From NCBI RefSeq assembly GCF_049243985.1, contig NC_135369.1, forward strand, positions 20,672,533 to 20,736,532: 64,000 nt of DNA, read 5' to 3'. Positions 33,901-43,116 of the stretch are shown piece after piece (position 1 is the stretch's first letter; each line of letters starts with the position of its first letter). This stretch comes from Paroedura picta (Eukaryota > Chordata > Lepidosauria > Squamata > Gekkonidae). Made by a program: the position numbers and the translations under genes. Under the pieces are notes generated by a model, which searched no databases, was not told the DNA's origin, and saw nothing but the letters and a program-made list of their open reading frames with translations.

Positions 33901-36900
33901 CCTCAACCAGATGCCTGGCGGAAGAGCTCTGTCTTGCAGACCCTATGGAATCCCAAGAGGTCCATTTGGGCCCTCAGCTGTTCAGGCATGTGTAGGCATG
34001 TAGTCTACTCGAGCCAGTCTTAAGGGCTTGCAATGTGTTTTCTTTGTAACTATCTTTTAAGCTTTCCTACTCTGCTTCAGTAAGGAGACTGAAGCAGATG
34101 AATATGATATATTTCCATGTATAATGGAATAGGCTGCCTAAGGAGGTGGTGAGGTCCCCCTCACTGGCAGTCTTCAAGCAAAGGTTGGATACACACTTTT
34201 CTTGGATGCTTTAGGATGCTCTGGGCTGATCCTGCGTTGAGTAGGGAGTTGGACTAGATGGCCTGTGTGGCCCCTTCCAACCCTATGATTCTGTGATTCT
34301 GTGAATCTTTCCAGTAAAGATTATCTCTCTTGTAAATCTCAAAGCACTGTGAGTCTGGATCTGTGCCCCATCCACAAAGGTAACTAATAACTGCACACTT
34401 TCAAAACAGTCTCTTTACTCTGTCATTCTATTTTTTTGGAGGGACTCAGGACCGAGTCCAATCCAAAAGTCCAAACAAAAGCTTTGTGCCCATGGATTCA
34501 AATTTTCCTCCTTTATAGCAATGTTATATTCCACCCTTCCCCGAGGACTCAGAGCAGATTATGTCGCTCGAAATCATACAGCTCAATATACACAGTCAGA
34601 ACTTAAGGAATATTAAAGATTAGAATTCTAAAAATCTAAAAATTAAAACTAATCTACCCAAGGCTGCCAGGAGAAAAGGGAGGAGGGTTCATATAGACCC
34701 TTAGATGGATTAGTTTTGCACCGACAGCTTGGACCCTAGAGCCAGTTTGGTGTAGTGGTTAGGAGTGCGGACTTCTAATCTGGCATGCCGGGTTCGATTC
34801 TGCGCTCCCCCACATGCAACCAGCTGGGTGACCTTGGGCTCGCCACGGCACTGATAAAACTGTTCTGACCGAGCAGTGATATCAGGGCTCTCTCAGCCTC
34901 ACCCACCCCACAGGGTGTCTGTTGTGGGGAGAGGAATGGGAAGGCGACTGTAAGCCGCTTTGAGCCTCCTTCGGGTAGGGAAAAGCGGCATATAAGAACT
35001 AACTCTTCTTCTTCTTCTCTTCTTCTCTAGAAATCTTTGGATTCTTCTTACCAATCATAGCAAAGAGATCGGAATGATAGGAGGACCCTTCCCTTTCTTG
35101 GCTCTTGTCCAGGTGAGGCCGGTAAAGAACTCGGGACGCCATCAGTCCAAAGTAGGCCCCGAAGGTGTGGATGGTCATGGAGCCTCCTGCATCCTTTGCC
35201 TGGGTACACAAAACAAACACAGTGTTTGAAAGGGAAGGACTCTGGCAACAAGTCTGTTAGTGGAGGTAGACTGGGAGTCTTGCAGCGGCAGCCCTCACAG
35301 GGGATTGGAGCAACCAGCTCAGAACTGTAGCGGATTCTGCTCACCTCTCATGGCCTGAGGTTGCCCCTTGGTTTTGGACAGGGTGATCCTGTGAGGCATG
35401 GGGATGGACCCTAGATAATCAGCCCACTAGGACATTATGCCGGCAGGGGCTCATGGGAACTGTAGTCCATGGACATCTGAAGAGCCACGGTTTGGCCACC
35501 CCTGCATTAGGACCCTGTTAGGCTGAGATGTCTAGATGTATGCTTGGTATATTTTAGAAGAGATGAACATTGGCTTTGAAATTATGGTTCTCAATAAGCA
35601 TAGGCATCATGCACGTTTGTGGCATAGCACATGGCTGTCCGACTTCTGTGGCTGAAGAGCTAAAGCGATTGTTGTTTCATTGGGCTAAAGATCTGCTGGA
35701 AAACCAGAATCCTTCGGTAGCGTCCTTATTGACAGTGAGATATGTTTGTTAATGCAAAGCCTATGAAATGACGGGCTGTGCCCTGCATGGCACATTAGTG
35801 TTCATGCTGGGATGGGTGGGGTAAAAATCAAAAGTATAAATAAGTGTGCATGCCTGTGCTCTAGATATGTGACACACCCATTCCCTGTTCAGAGATTTAA
35901 CTTCTAGAGATCCAGAGAAGGAGTAGTTGCAATAATGACATCTGAGCAAGACATGCTCTCCCACCCCCCACTGGGGCAAAGTCATGGACAAAATGGAGGC
36001 AGCGATTTACCCAGACAGGCACCCGAAAATAGAACTAGGGAGAGGTAGTAACCCTCGGGTAGCCCTTACAGGGCTGATAAAAGGGAAAGGGATTCACTTT
36101 GAACTCTAGGGAGAAAGGGCAGAACAGGTAGGCCAGCTGGTTTCTATTGGCAGGACGTACCCCGAGAATGTTAAGTAGGACGTATTCGTTAACCGCGAAG
36201 AGGACAACTTCCAGCCAGGTCATGAGCAGCAACTGGATGGGGCTGGTCTTCCCCAGGACGGCCCCAAAGGAGATGAGGACAGCTCCGGCACAGAAATCAG
36301 CATTGATCAGGCTGTCAGGAAGGGGAGGAAGAAAAGGAAGAAGAAGAAGAGCTGTGCTTTTATACTTTTTTTTTACTACCTGAGTCTTACTACCATCTTC
36401 CCTTCCTCTCCCCACCACAGGGAACTTGTGAAGAGTTCTCAGAGAACTGTGACTGGCCCAAGGTTGACAAGCAGACCTCATGTCTCAGGACAAACAGTCG
36501 GTCCTTAAGCAGCAAATCATCAAGCAGTCGGTCCTTGAGCAGCTAGAGCGGATGGCTATAAATACTAAGAGTCAGCATGGCTTTCTCAAGAACAAGTCAT
36601 GTCAGACTAACTATCTTGCTAGATCAGGGAAATGCTGTAGACATATTCGGATATTCTATTAGGTGGATTGAGCTCTCTCAGCCCCACCCACCTCACAGGA
36701 GGTCTGCTGTGGGGAGAGGAAGTTGTTTGTAAGCTGCTTTGAGACTCCTTCAGGTAGAGAAAAACGGGGTATAAAAAACTAGCTCTTCTCCTCTACAGGG
36801 CTTAAATTAGCATCGTGAAACTATGAAGATAGTGTTATTGCCCTGGTCAAGCAAATGGATCATTTGCTTACTTTGTATACGTTTTATCTTTACATTTTAA

Positions 36901-39900
36901 AAAGTCACAGGCTGAACCTCTTGCTTTTTGTGGCCTTTTGGCCTTTTGGCCATGCTATTGATAATGCCTCCCTTTTTACATCTCGGCTCTGTCTGCACCC
37001 TTTGGATAATGCACTTTAGAAGTAGATTTTCCTGTTTTGCACAGAAAAATCTGGCTGCAAAAGCACATTGAAAGTGCATTATCCAACATGTGCAGAAGTC
37101 TCTGTGCAAACACGCACATCCAATCAACCAAGGCCACAATTCAGGCGGATCAGTGCTGTCAAATGGCAGCATCTTGCAGCTTTTTCGCACGTTCCGGGAC
37201 TACCCTTGCCTGAAACGGAGGCTGGCCCTGCGTATCCAATGACCCATCAGCCAGAGGGATGGCCACCTTGCTCACCTTTCTATTCCGATAAAGATCTTGC
37301 CCTGGTGGAAAGAATGGAAAAAGCCCTGGATGAGGACTGCCCACTGGATGGCGAAGGCAGCTATCAGGAAATTGAAGGCCACGCTGCTGAAGCTGTACCG
37401 TCTCAGGAAGGTCATCAGAAAGCCAAAGCCCACAAAGATCATGGTGTGGACATCTTGGAAGCCTGGAAGGAGGAAAGATGCAAGACCTGGGAACTAGTGA
37501 ACTAGTGAGTTTTCCTGGCGGGGTGGTTGAGAATCACGGCAGCAGAAACGTAGGCAACCTTCTTGAAAAGCCCAGACGACTGTGAGTCTTTCATTGTCTC
37601 TGAGTAGTTATCATCAAACACATGTGAACTGAGTAAGAACTGTTGGGTGGTGTGTTGCAACACCCGCACCGACTCACAAGTGCTACCCTGGTTCTGAGGC
37701 TCCAAGGTTTTTTCCCACCCAATGGCTGTCTGAGTCTCTGGCTAATTTAGGCTTTCTCAACCATGGCTTCATGAACCCCTGGGGTTTCTTGATGGCCCTG
37801 GAAGGGTTTCCTGAATGGGGGGGGGAGTTAATTAATTTTTAATATATATTTTAAAAATTGTTAAACATTTATCAGATTGTATGACAATACATGGTCATGT
37901 TGACTTGTCCCCCCCCACTCCCCAAATGGCCAATGACAGGCCTGGAGGGGTGGGAAGGGGAAGAGCCCTGGGTGGGTGTGCACACAGCTATGCTTCTCAA
38001 CCATATTCTGTATGATCGCGCCACTTCTGGGGTTTCTCAACGGTAAAAAAGTCGAGGAAGGCTGGCCTGATGATCTTTCTCACATGGCATATCTGAGATT
38101 CGCTTAATAGAATAATGATAGAATAACAGAGTTGGAAGAGACCTCCTGGGTCATCTAGTCCAGCCCCCTGCACTAGGCAGGACACTCACAACCCTATTGC
38201 TCATCCACTGTCACCTGCCATCCCCTTGAACCTTCACAGAATCAGCCTCTCCGTCAGATGGCCATCCAGCCTCTGTTTAAAAATTCTTCCTTGGTGCACT
38301 GCCACCAGCTGGTCGTTTTCTGAATTACCTGCCAAGAGGGTCACTACTCCCGGCTTCCCGGCTGTGTTACTGATTAAAGCTAGTGTTACTGTGTTACTGT
38401 GTTACTGATTAAAGCTAGCATCTCCTGTCCCTGGTGTGTTGTTACTATGGAAACAGATTACAACACTTACGCACCACACATGCGTTGCACAGCAATGGAT
38501 TAAACAAGGGGTACAAAAGAAAGGTGCAAGCAAACAGAGGCATGATGCTCACTCTGTACATGCCCTCTCTGACGCCTCTTCCATACGGAGGACTAACCCA
38601 GCCATTATGCTGTACTGTCCCCTTGTTTTTTGCCGCGGGATAGCTCTCCTGATCTTTTCCCACGACTGCACAGGAAGCCCTTGCCCCGCTCTCCCTCTGC
38701 TTGCCCCCAGATTTCCCCACCCCCTGCATGCGGAGATAAAGTTTGGGTTCAGGGTCACCTTTAAGAGCAATAAAATTTTATTCAAGGCAGGAGCTTTAAT
38801 ATGCAAGTGCGCGCGATCTAAAAAAAGTGTGCATGCACACGAGAGCTTATACCCAGAATACAACCTTGTTGGTCGTCAGGGTGCCCCCTGGGTCTAAACT
38901 TTGTTTTGCTACTTTAGATCCACACAGCTGCCCACCTGAATCTAAGGAAAGTTTCACTTTCTCCCATCAATGAAGCGGCAGATCTTCACCTGCCGAACAG
39001 GAACTCCAAGGCTGAAATGTACACATTACTAGGTTCAAAGGATCCCTTTGTTAGCGAACATTGATATGAGTGCTGATAAGAGGCCCTGTGCACATCGGTG
39101 CCCTTTCGGTTTTACGTAAACAGCCAGAGTCTGTTTCACTTTGCAATAGGATAAACTGTTTCAGCGGGGGGGGGGGGGTGATTGGGTTGTCCTCCCCAAC
39201 TGATTGGAAACCCTCCTTGTGCAGAATTCTGCAGGGTATACCTTTGAGAGGGACAAGCCACTCAGGAGGAGTTACCCCAGCACAGTGACCAAGGGAGCTT
39301 TGACTCTTGAAAGCTAGACCCCCTCCCCCTGCTATCAGACTCTGAGATGCTCCTGGATTCGAACCTGGCTCTTCTATTTCAAAACCAGACTGGCTACCCT
39401 CCTCGGAACTCAGGGCTCTGACGCCTCTTCCAGTCCCCTGTTTGCTTTCTAGGTTGTGACTTTAAATGAATTTCTTCGCCCTGTTCAGGACAGCCTTTTT
39501 GCAAAGAGAATAGAGCTGGAAGCAAAATTGGAACAGCTCGGAGGATGATTTATTTCAAGGGATAAGGGCTGTTTTTTTAGTACTGTTCACTGCACGCATT
39601 TCTTATTTTTATTCTGCAGTTTTGCAGTTTCTGTCACCTGTCTTTTGCATTTCATAGAATCATCCCCTCCTGTCAGAAACTAAGAAAGTCCTGGAATGGC
39701 TGATTACAAAGGTCAAGAAAGTAAGGAAGATATTTGGCCTTTTCTTAAACACTAAAAAGACACTAAAAACACTAAAAAACAATGACCATGGCAAAAAACA
39801 GCCCCTTGACTGAGGTAAAGTTGCTTTGCATAGCCCAACAGGTCAAAGAACAGGTTAACAGTCCAGAGTGGGGTGGGGTTAGGGTCAATCCTATAAGATA

Positions 39901-42412
39901 AACTCACAATTCAGAAGCCATTATTATAGAAATAAAACCTCATGACACTTTTGCAAAGAAGGGGCAGGGTGCCAGGTGCAGCGGCAGGGTACCCCAAATA
40001 TTTCAGGTCTAGACACCAATGTTCTTTCTAGTTTCTCTCCCCCCGCCCCTTATGGAACAGCTTCTAACAGGACTGAAACTAGTCCAAGTTCACCCAGCTG
40101 GCTACATGTGGAGGAGGAGGGGGGAATCAAACCTGGCTTGCCAGATTAGAAGACACTGCTCTTAACCACTACACCAAGATGGATGAGTGGACTTCCCCCA
40201 TCCTGTCCTGTAGTACTTAAGAGTGGCATCTTCTAATCTGGCTCCATCATGTGCAGCCAGCTGTGTGACCTTGGGCTCATCACAGTCCTGATAGTGCTGT
40301 TTTCACAGGACAATCCTGTCAGAGTGCTCTCAGCCAGGGAGAGGAAGGGGAGGTGACGGTAAGCCGCTTTGAGACTCTTTCAGGCAGTGAGAAGCAGGGT
40401 ATAAAAATCAACTCTTCTTCTTGTTCCCAAATTTCACTCTGTCACTTCTCACTCCTCCCGAAATCCCATCTTAACTAGGAAACCCCCTAAAACTAATTGT
40501 GGACTTGAAGCATGCCAAGTTTGACATAGTGGTGAGATCACTTGCACCTTCCTTCCTTGTCACTGATGCACATAAGCACACTGCAAAGACACTGAGGTCT
40601 TGATGCAGCCCTTAGCATGGCTGTATGAAGATCCTTTCTGTGCTCTGGTCTACATGATTGTGGCCATGGGCTCCCAGCACTGGCAAAAAACCCCCTCCAC
40701 ACACACACACACACACACACGTATGCACGGACCATCATGATAGAACCCCTCATTCAACCTAAACAAAATGGCTTGTTTAAAATGAATGATCGTGTGCACA
40801 CTGTAGAAGAAGAGTTGGTTCTTATCTGCCACTTTTCTCTACCTCAAAGAGTCTCAAAGTGGCTTACAGTCGCTTTCCCTTTCCTCTCCCCACAACAGAC
40901 ACCCTGGGAGGTGGGTGAGGCCTGATATTACTGCTCGGTCAGAACAGCTTCATCAGTGCTGTGGCGAGCCCAAGGTCACCCAGCTGGCTGCATGTGGGGG
41001 AGTTGCAGGGAATCAAAGCCAGCTAGCCAGATTAGAAGTCCACACTCCTAACCACTACACCAAGTGTGGGGTCGGAATGCAGATGAACACTGGGAGAACC
41101 AAAGCACAGGAGCAATGTTCTGTATGAAATCCGGAAATAAAGAACGGAACAACAGAGGATTTCTAAAGCCTCAATTCTAATTTGGGGGTGGGGAAGCCTA
41201 GGAAATTCAACCTATCACATTCTGGAGAGAATTTTGCATGAGATCCCTGAAGGATAATCTTTCTCCTAACAATGGAAGAAGAGGCTAGCTGGACCAGGCC
41301 AGCCTCCAGATGTTTCCAGAAAGCCTCAAACTGGCATCAATCCCTGAAGGGCTGGGATTTTCCTCCCCTCTACTGTGCAGAGAGCACCTGCTCTGATCCT
41401 GGAAGCTCCACACCACTGTCACATCTCATGGAGGCCCGTTCCACAATGCAGAAACTCACAACTGCCTGCTCACCCACTGTGATCCCAATTCCATTCCCAG
41501 ATGATTCTCCCCCCTTTAAAAAAAACCCAAACCCCTGGCTGTTCTGGCCTGGAGGAAATTCACCTCCCAACCTCAAAATGGCAATCGGCATTTCCCTGGG
41601 CATGCAAGGAAGGGCCACAAGAGCCAAGCACAGACACAATCTTTCTGCCTACCCACTCACAACCTGCCTAAATTCACAGGATCAGCATTTCTGTCCAATG
41701 GCTATCCAAACTCTGCTTAAAAACATCCCAAGAAGGAGAACCCACCATCTCCCGAGGAAGCCTGATCCACTGAGGAAGCGCTCTAACTGTCAGGAACTTC
41801 TTCCGGATGTTTAGCTGATTTTTTTTTGAATTAATTTCATCCCATTGGTTCTGATCTGACCCTCTTGGGCAACAGAAAACAACTCTACTCCATCCTCTAT
41901 CTATTTGACATCCTTTCAAATCCTTGAAGGTGCCTATCCTATCACTTCTTAGTCGTCTTGTCTCAAGGCTAACCAGTCCAAGCTCAGACCACGGGGGTTG
42001 GGGTCATTCTGGCTCTGTGACATCCCTTCTGAGATGGGGGCAATGACCAATGACCCCAACCCCTTGGAGGCCAACATTTCTGGCGCACCCTCTGCTGCTT
42101 CCAGCTCCCCTTCCAAAATAATCCATATCTGGAGATGCATCTCCTGACACAGAATTCAAACTACCCCACAGAGAAGTTGTCCTATCAGAAGGGGCTCTGC
42201 GGGGTCAGGATCAGGCACTTACTTGGGTAGCGCAAGTAAAATTCGTGGTCCAGGTGGCTTTTGTTGTGGTGCTTCAGCTTCTCGTGCCACAGCCTGGCGC
42301 TCGTTTGATCGTCGTAACAGACGAAAATAGCAAAGAGGAGGATCGTCAGGAGCTGGAGGACAAGACAGAGCAGGGGCAGCTTGAGCCTTAAGTTGGTGGT
42401 GTGGCCGGACAT
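21870..42412 (-). CDS. RHBG: RHBG, Rh-family ammonium/ammonia channel (10 exons, complete CDS)
   Basis: Ten exons, all with GT-AG borders, join in frame (190, 187, 151, 148, 167, 138, 134, 122, 74 and 75 bp) into 461 codons plus stop. The product is a polytopic membrane protein of the Amt/Rh family that conducts NH3/NH4+ and, in mammals, sits in the basolateral membrane of epithelia. Family marks that can be read: FQDVH and [42 protein letters not shown] with the first pore histidine near residue 187, [34 protein letters not shown], and [13 protein letters not shown] with the second pore histidine near residue 343. A glycosylation site NKS lies at about residue 50 in the first extracellular loop. 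The short last exon and the LPLLCL start favour RHBG over RHCG; the nearby HAPLN2 agrees. RHCG or a Rhcg-like paralogue remains possible. The tail lacks the FLD motif and the tyrosine of human RHBG. Confidence 0.85.
22000..22190. repeat. Unclassified repeat ('cctccaggtgggacctgg' type)
   Basis: Shares its order of blocks (cctccaggtgg, gagatcagttccc, ttggagaaaa-like) with 45118-45315. Confidence 0.5.
22409..22544. repeat. Palindromic hAT MITE, intact
   Basis: 136 bp, arms nearly perfect, flanked on both sides by the octamer CCCTAGGA (22401-22408 and 22545-22552). Confidence 0.92.
22634..22935 (-). repeat. 5S-rRNA-derived SINE, interrupted by a hAT MITE
   Basis: Body gatttatggtgacccccttg is split by the palindrome at 22676-22783. 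The 5S-like part (about 22851-22934) includes gctgaccctgcttatctgat. A roughly 22-base stretch, gcctctcaatgcaagaaatg..., is duplicated in tandem at 22791-22838. Confidence 0.7.
22676..22783. repeat. Palindromic hAT MITE nested in a 5S SINE
   Basis: Shorter palindrome (108 bp) with the variant gtggccagaccgtggctctc. The right octamer ctgtaggc corresponds to the same SINE position as the insertion at 10714. Confidence 0.78.
22936..23074 (-). repeat. 5S-rRNA-derived SINE, second tandem copy
   Basis: ggttgtctcccacctaggca, then ctggccctgcttagcttcca and tgctgagatcaggctagcct. Confidence 0.72.
23192..23265 (-). CDS. RHBG: RHBG exon 9 (start of cytoplasmic tail)
   Basis: A 74-bp exon after acceptor CTCCAG reads (G)[16 protein letters not shown] then FEDQVYWE, before the donor GTATTT. 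Human RHBG has LLLKLPFLDSPPDSQCYEDQ at this point. The spacing is identical but FLD is CLA here (about residues 420-422) and the tyrosine after the cysteine is phenylalanine (about residue 430). Phase and length fit exons 8 and 10 exactly, which supports this tiny exon strongly. Confidence 0.85.
23735..23780 (+). repeat. Hammerhead-like retroelement end, fragment
   Basis: gtgcacacgaaagcttacag, then cttgaataaaacttgttggt and cttaag, followed at once by a SINE tail. Confidence 0.55.
23784..24050 (-). repeat. tRNA-derived SINE (abundant family)
   Basis: Near full-length reversed copy inside RHBG intron 8. Confidence 0.8.
24528..25465 (+). repeat. LINE (L2/CR1 clade), reverse transcriptase end and 3' tail
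   Basis: Encodes [40 protein letters not shown] and [12 protein letters not shown], then in other frames [20 protein letters not shown] and [17 protein letters not shown]. This is the C-terminal part of a LINE ORF2, 5'-truncated and with at least two frame breaks. The tail includes gcggcgggctaaaaatcgaa and taaataatataata. It lies in RHBG intron 8, antisense to the gene. Confidence 0.85.
25557..25694. repeat. Palindromic hAT MITE, intact
   Basis: 138 bp, flanked by GTGTAAGA on both sides (25549-25556 and 25695-25702). Confidence 0.92.
25995..26116 (-). CDS. RHBG: RHBG exon 8
   Basis: Acceptor CTGCAG, then [39 protein letters not shown] and VG; donor GTGAGT. VFPLIAxGxRSA and the glycine-rich last helix match the end of the RHBG membrane domain. 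Confidence 0.88.
26150..26440 (-). repeat. tRNA-derived SINE (abundant family)
   Basis: Diverged reversed copy just upstream (in gene sense) of RHBG exon 8. Confidence 0.75.
26646..26954. repeat. Non-autonomous hAT element (CAGTGGTCCCCAACC type)
   Basis: Starts cagtggtccccaaccttttt and ends cacaggttggggattgcta. Octamers ctataaag and ctctaaag flank it, seven of eight matching and TA-centred. It contains runs of G and the doubled block gtaaagggccgggggg. Confidence 0.75.
27021..27302 (-). repeat. Two tandem partial tRNA-derived SINEs
   Basis: The tail halves of two copies lie head to tail (27021-27157 and 27158-27302), next to RHBG exon 7. Confidence 0.75.
27393..27526 (-). CDS. RHBG: RHBG exon 7 (second pore histidine)
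   Basis: Acceptor CTAG, then [39 protein letters not shown] and DAYSEG; donor [14 protein letters not shown] holds the second histidine of the twin-His pair (about residue 343) that lines the ammonia pore. Confidence 0.9.
27645..27780. repeat. Palindromic hAT MITE, intact
   Basis: 136 bp, flanked by CCTTAGGA on both sides (27637-27644 and 27781-27788), between RHBG exons 6 and 7. Confidence 0.92.
27823..27960 (-). CDS. RHBG: RHBG exon 6
   Basis: Acceptor CTCCAG, then [40 protein letters not shown] and GFKFLT; donor GTAGGC. Exactly 46 codons in phase 0. The preceding intron (27,961-33,037) holds the 2.57-kb retroelement described below. Confidence 0.9.
27987..28470 (-). repeat. LINE (L2/CR1 clade) 3' end
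   Basis: Reverse of the tail seen at 25385-25465, tatttgatttgtatgaccgc and ctcggaagccggctcgcggc. Then the ORF2 end, gggagctcattccaccaggt. Confidence 0.75.
28690..28960 (+). repeat. tRNA-derived SINE (abundant family)
   Basis: Near full-length copy. Confidence 0.78.
29231..29325 (-). repeat. Hammerhead-like retroelement end
   Basis: On the minus strand: CTGAAGAAGTGCGCCTGCAC, then AGGAAAGCTTCTACCC and cttggttgatcttaaagggg. CUGANGA, a hairpin and GAAA occur in hammerhead order. Confidence 0.6.
30198..32799 (+). repeat. 2.57-kb L1-like non-autonomous retroelement with 16-bp target duplication
   Basis: AAGACTACTCCGAACT occurs at 30198-30213 and again at 32784-32799. The body between starts GGGG and ends in A-rich sequence. 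Inside are a possible short ORF from ATG at about 30954 ([20 protein letters not shown]), a direct repeat of about 120 bases at 31040-31280, and a 3' part built of two long tandem units (about 370 bases, beginning near 31611 and 31980) plus a partial third. There is no reverse transcriptase. The build looks like a parasite of an L1-type LINE. It sits in RHBG intron 5, antisense to the gene. Confidence 0.75.
33038..33204 (-). CDS. RHBG: RHBG exon 5
   Basis: Acceptor CTGCAG, then [37 protein letters not shown] and [19 protein letters not shown]; donor GTGAAG. The [12 protein letters not shown] block and NTYFSL are signatures of Rh glycoproteins. Confidence 0.9.
33525..34000 (-). repeat. LINE (L2/CR1 clade) 3' end
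   Basis: tatacttctatactgccgct and ggcggtacacaatatatcac, then ccagatgcctggcggaagag. Same tail family as 27987-28470. Confidence 0.7.
34118..34310 (+). repeat. CR1-type LINE 3' end
   Basis: taggctgcctaaggaggtgg, then ggagttggactagatggcct and ctatgattctgtgattctg. Confidence 0.78.
34500..34690 (-). repeat. LINE 3' end (L2/CR1 clade), diverged
   Basis: Tail-like sequence: atattccacccttccccgag and gactcagagcagattatg. Confidence 0.45.
34739..35030 (+). repeat. tRNA-derived SINE (abundant family), best-preserved copy
   Basis: Full head, middle and tail: gagccagtttggtgtagtgg, gccgggttcgattctgcgct and cggcatataagaactaactc. Its (CTT)n end comes within about 25 bases of the RHBG exon 4 donor. Confidence 0.88.
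35052..35199 (-). CDS. RHBG: RHBG exon 4 (first pore histidine)
   Basis: Acceptor CCCAG, then [20 protein letters not shown], then [19 protein letters not shown] and [10 protein letters not shown]; donor [15 protein letters not shown] holds the conserved aspartate (about residue 179) and the first histidine of the twin-His pore pair (about residue 187). A tRNA-derived SINE lies just beyond the donor. Confidence 0.9.
35433..35504. repeat. Palindromic hAT MITE, left arm deleted
   Basis: Only the right arm remains, but flanking octamers cactagga and cattagga still match at seven of eight positions. Confidence 0.7.
36161..36311 (-). CDS. RHBG: RHBG exon 3
   Basis: Acceptor GACAG, then [38 protein letters not shown] and [12 protein letters not shown]; donor GTACGT. 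The first codon is split with exon 2 and gives SLINADF, where most Rh proteins have SMINADF. The exon carries two helices and the loop between them. Confidence 0.9.
36330..36480 (-). repeat. tRNA-derived SINE, partial
   Basis: Tail and middle, just upstream (gene sense) of RHBG exon 3. Confidence 0.65.
36666..36800 (+). repeat. tRNA-derived SINE, 3' half
   Basis: gagctctctcagccccaccc to gagaaaaacggggtataaaa. Confidence 0.7.
36992..37095. repeat. Foldback element in RHBG intron 2
   Basis: TTGGATAATGCACTTT and its perfect reverse complement (37071-37086) lie about 50 bases apart. The match extends outward through tctgcac. Likely a small DNA-transposon derivative; family unknown. Confidence 0.6.
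37276..37462 (-). CDS. RHBG: RHBG exon 2
   Basis: Acceptor CCAG, then [19 protein letters not shown], continuing through [17 protein letters not shown] to [18 protein letters not shown], ending AG before GTGAGC. This covers TM2 and TM3, including the highly conserved FQDVH and GFGFLM blocks. The length of 187 bp keeps phase with exons 1 and 3. Confidence 0.9.
37750..38063. repeat. Non-autonomous hAT-like element ('tttctcaacc' ends)
   Basis: Second copy of the element at 10155-10471, about 80% alike by eye. Confidence 0.5.
38105..38290 (-). repeat. CR1-type LINE 3' end
   Basis: agaataacagagttggaaga, then gtcatctagtccagccccct. Confidence 0.75.
38737..38945. repeat. Head-to-head pair of hammerhead-like retroelement ends
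   Basis: Left arm reversed (ggtcacctttaagagcaata), right arm forward (agtgtgcatgcacacgagag, then ccttgttggtcgtcagggtg), ending near cacacagctgcccacctgaa. Same layout as 2988-3163 but older. Confidence 0.65.
39285..39405 (+). repeat. Hammerhead-like retroelement end
   Basis: aagggagctttgactcttga, then aagctagacccc and gatgctcctggattcgaacc. Confidence 0.5.
40065..40185 (-). repeat. tRNA-derived SINE, 5' half
   Basis: Reversed head and middle: aatcaaacctggcttgccag and taaccactacaccaagatgg. Confidence 0.72.
40200..40425 (+). repeat. tRNA-derived SINE, partial
   Basis: Head slightly shortened; tail ggtataaaaatcaactcttc. Confidence 0.72.
40695..40721. repeat. (CA)n microsatellite
   Basis: About 13 units. 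Confidence 0.9.
40806..41070 (-). repeat. tRNA-derived SINE (abundant family)
   Basis: Near full-length reversed copy in RHBG intron 1. Confidence 0.82.
41640..41990 (-). repeat. CR1-type LINE, end of ORF2
   Basis: Reversed reading [20 protein letters not shown], a diverged match to the copies at 15848 and 56375. Confidence 0.68.
42223..42412 (-). CDS. RHBG: RHBG exon 1 (start codon, TM1, first extracellular loop)
   Basis: ATG at 42412-42410 begins [17 protein letters not shown], a short cytoplasmic tail followed by the first hydrophobic helix ([11 protein letters not shown]). The loop that follows carries the sequon N-K-S at about residue 50, matching the glycosylated loop of Rh glycoproteins. 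The exon ends in RYP plus one base, then the donor GTAAGT. A further in-frame ATG lies upstream (42469), but the residues between look unlike Rh proteins, so the ATG beside the conserved sequence was chosen. Confidence 0.88.
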
Positions 42413-42834
42413 GGTGGAACAGGGGGACGGGGACCAGGAAGGAGAGGAATGCAGGAGAGGAAACGGCAACCTTCCCCAGGTGCAAAGAGCTCTGCTCCTT
42501 ACCTGGAGGCGGCCCCGCCTCCGAGTCAGTTTCCCAAAGGAGTCCCTGCCCAGTTGGAGGCTCCAGCCATTCGGCGGCAGAGGAAATGTTTGCTTGTTGC
42601 GTGGCCTGGCAGAGGTCCAGCTTCTGGGGAGGTGCCAGAGAGGATGACGCTGCTTGGGAGGAGAGGGCTAGAAAGGGTTGCCCAACCTCCTTGGCCCTCT
42701 GCCATGGCAGACTGACTCAGGCATGGTCCCCTCCCCCCCACACGTCTGAAGTGTTCACTTGCCAGCTGGTTGCATGTGGCAGTAATGGGCTGTAGTTTAC
42801 TTTTGGATGGGGCTGAATGAATGACAGGTTTGGA

Positions 42835-43055
42835 ACAGGGCCGGTTTATCCATGTAGCCCATGTAGCACACACTACGGGCCCCATGCTTCCAGGCCCTCC
42901 ACACAGTGCCTTTCTCCTCCCCCCTTTAGGACACTCGGAGTGACACCCCTTTCCTTTGTGGGGAGGCCCTCCACCCTTAGTCTAGTTGCTCATGCTGCCA
43001 ATGTACTCTGCTTGGGGCCCCCAAATAATTAAACTGGCTCTGGTGCTACAGGCCC
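42835..43055. repeat. Possible DNA-transposon remnant
   Basis: agggccggtttatccatgta, then actacgggccccatgc and gggcccccaaataatt resemble old 'aggccggcc' type elements. Tentative. Confidence 0.3.
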
Positions 43056-43116
43056 CCTGAATCCTTAAACCATTCCTGGTTTGGAGTAAGAAAGATGACC
43101 CCCCCTCTCTCTTCAT

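Noticed and set aside
34739-34830. tRNA gene
   Set aside because: The tRNA-like head continues into the SINE body; no complete cloverleaf was found here or in other copies.
21870-42412. RHCG as the identity of the Rh gene
   Set aside because: Kept as an alternative only: the short last exon ending DTRA, the LPLLCL start and the HAPLN2 neighbour fit RHBG better, while RHCG is linked to HAPLN3 in mammals.
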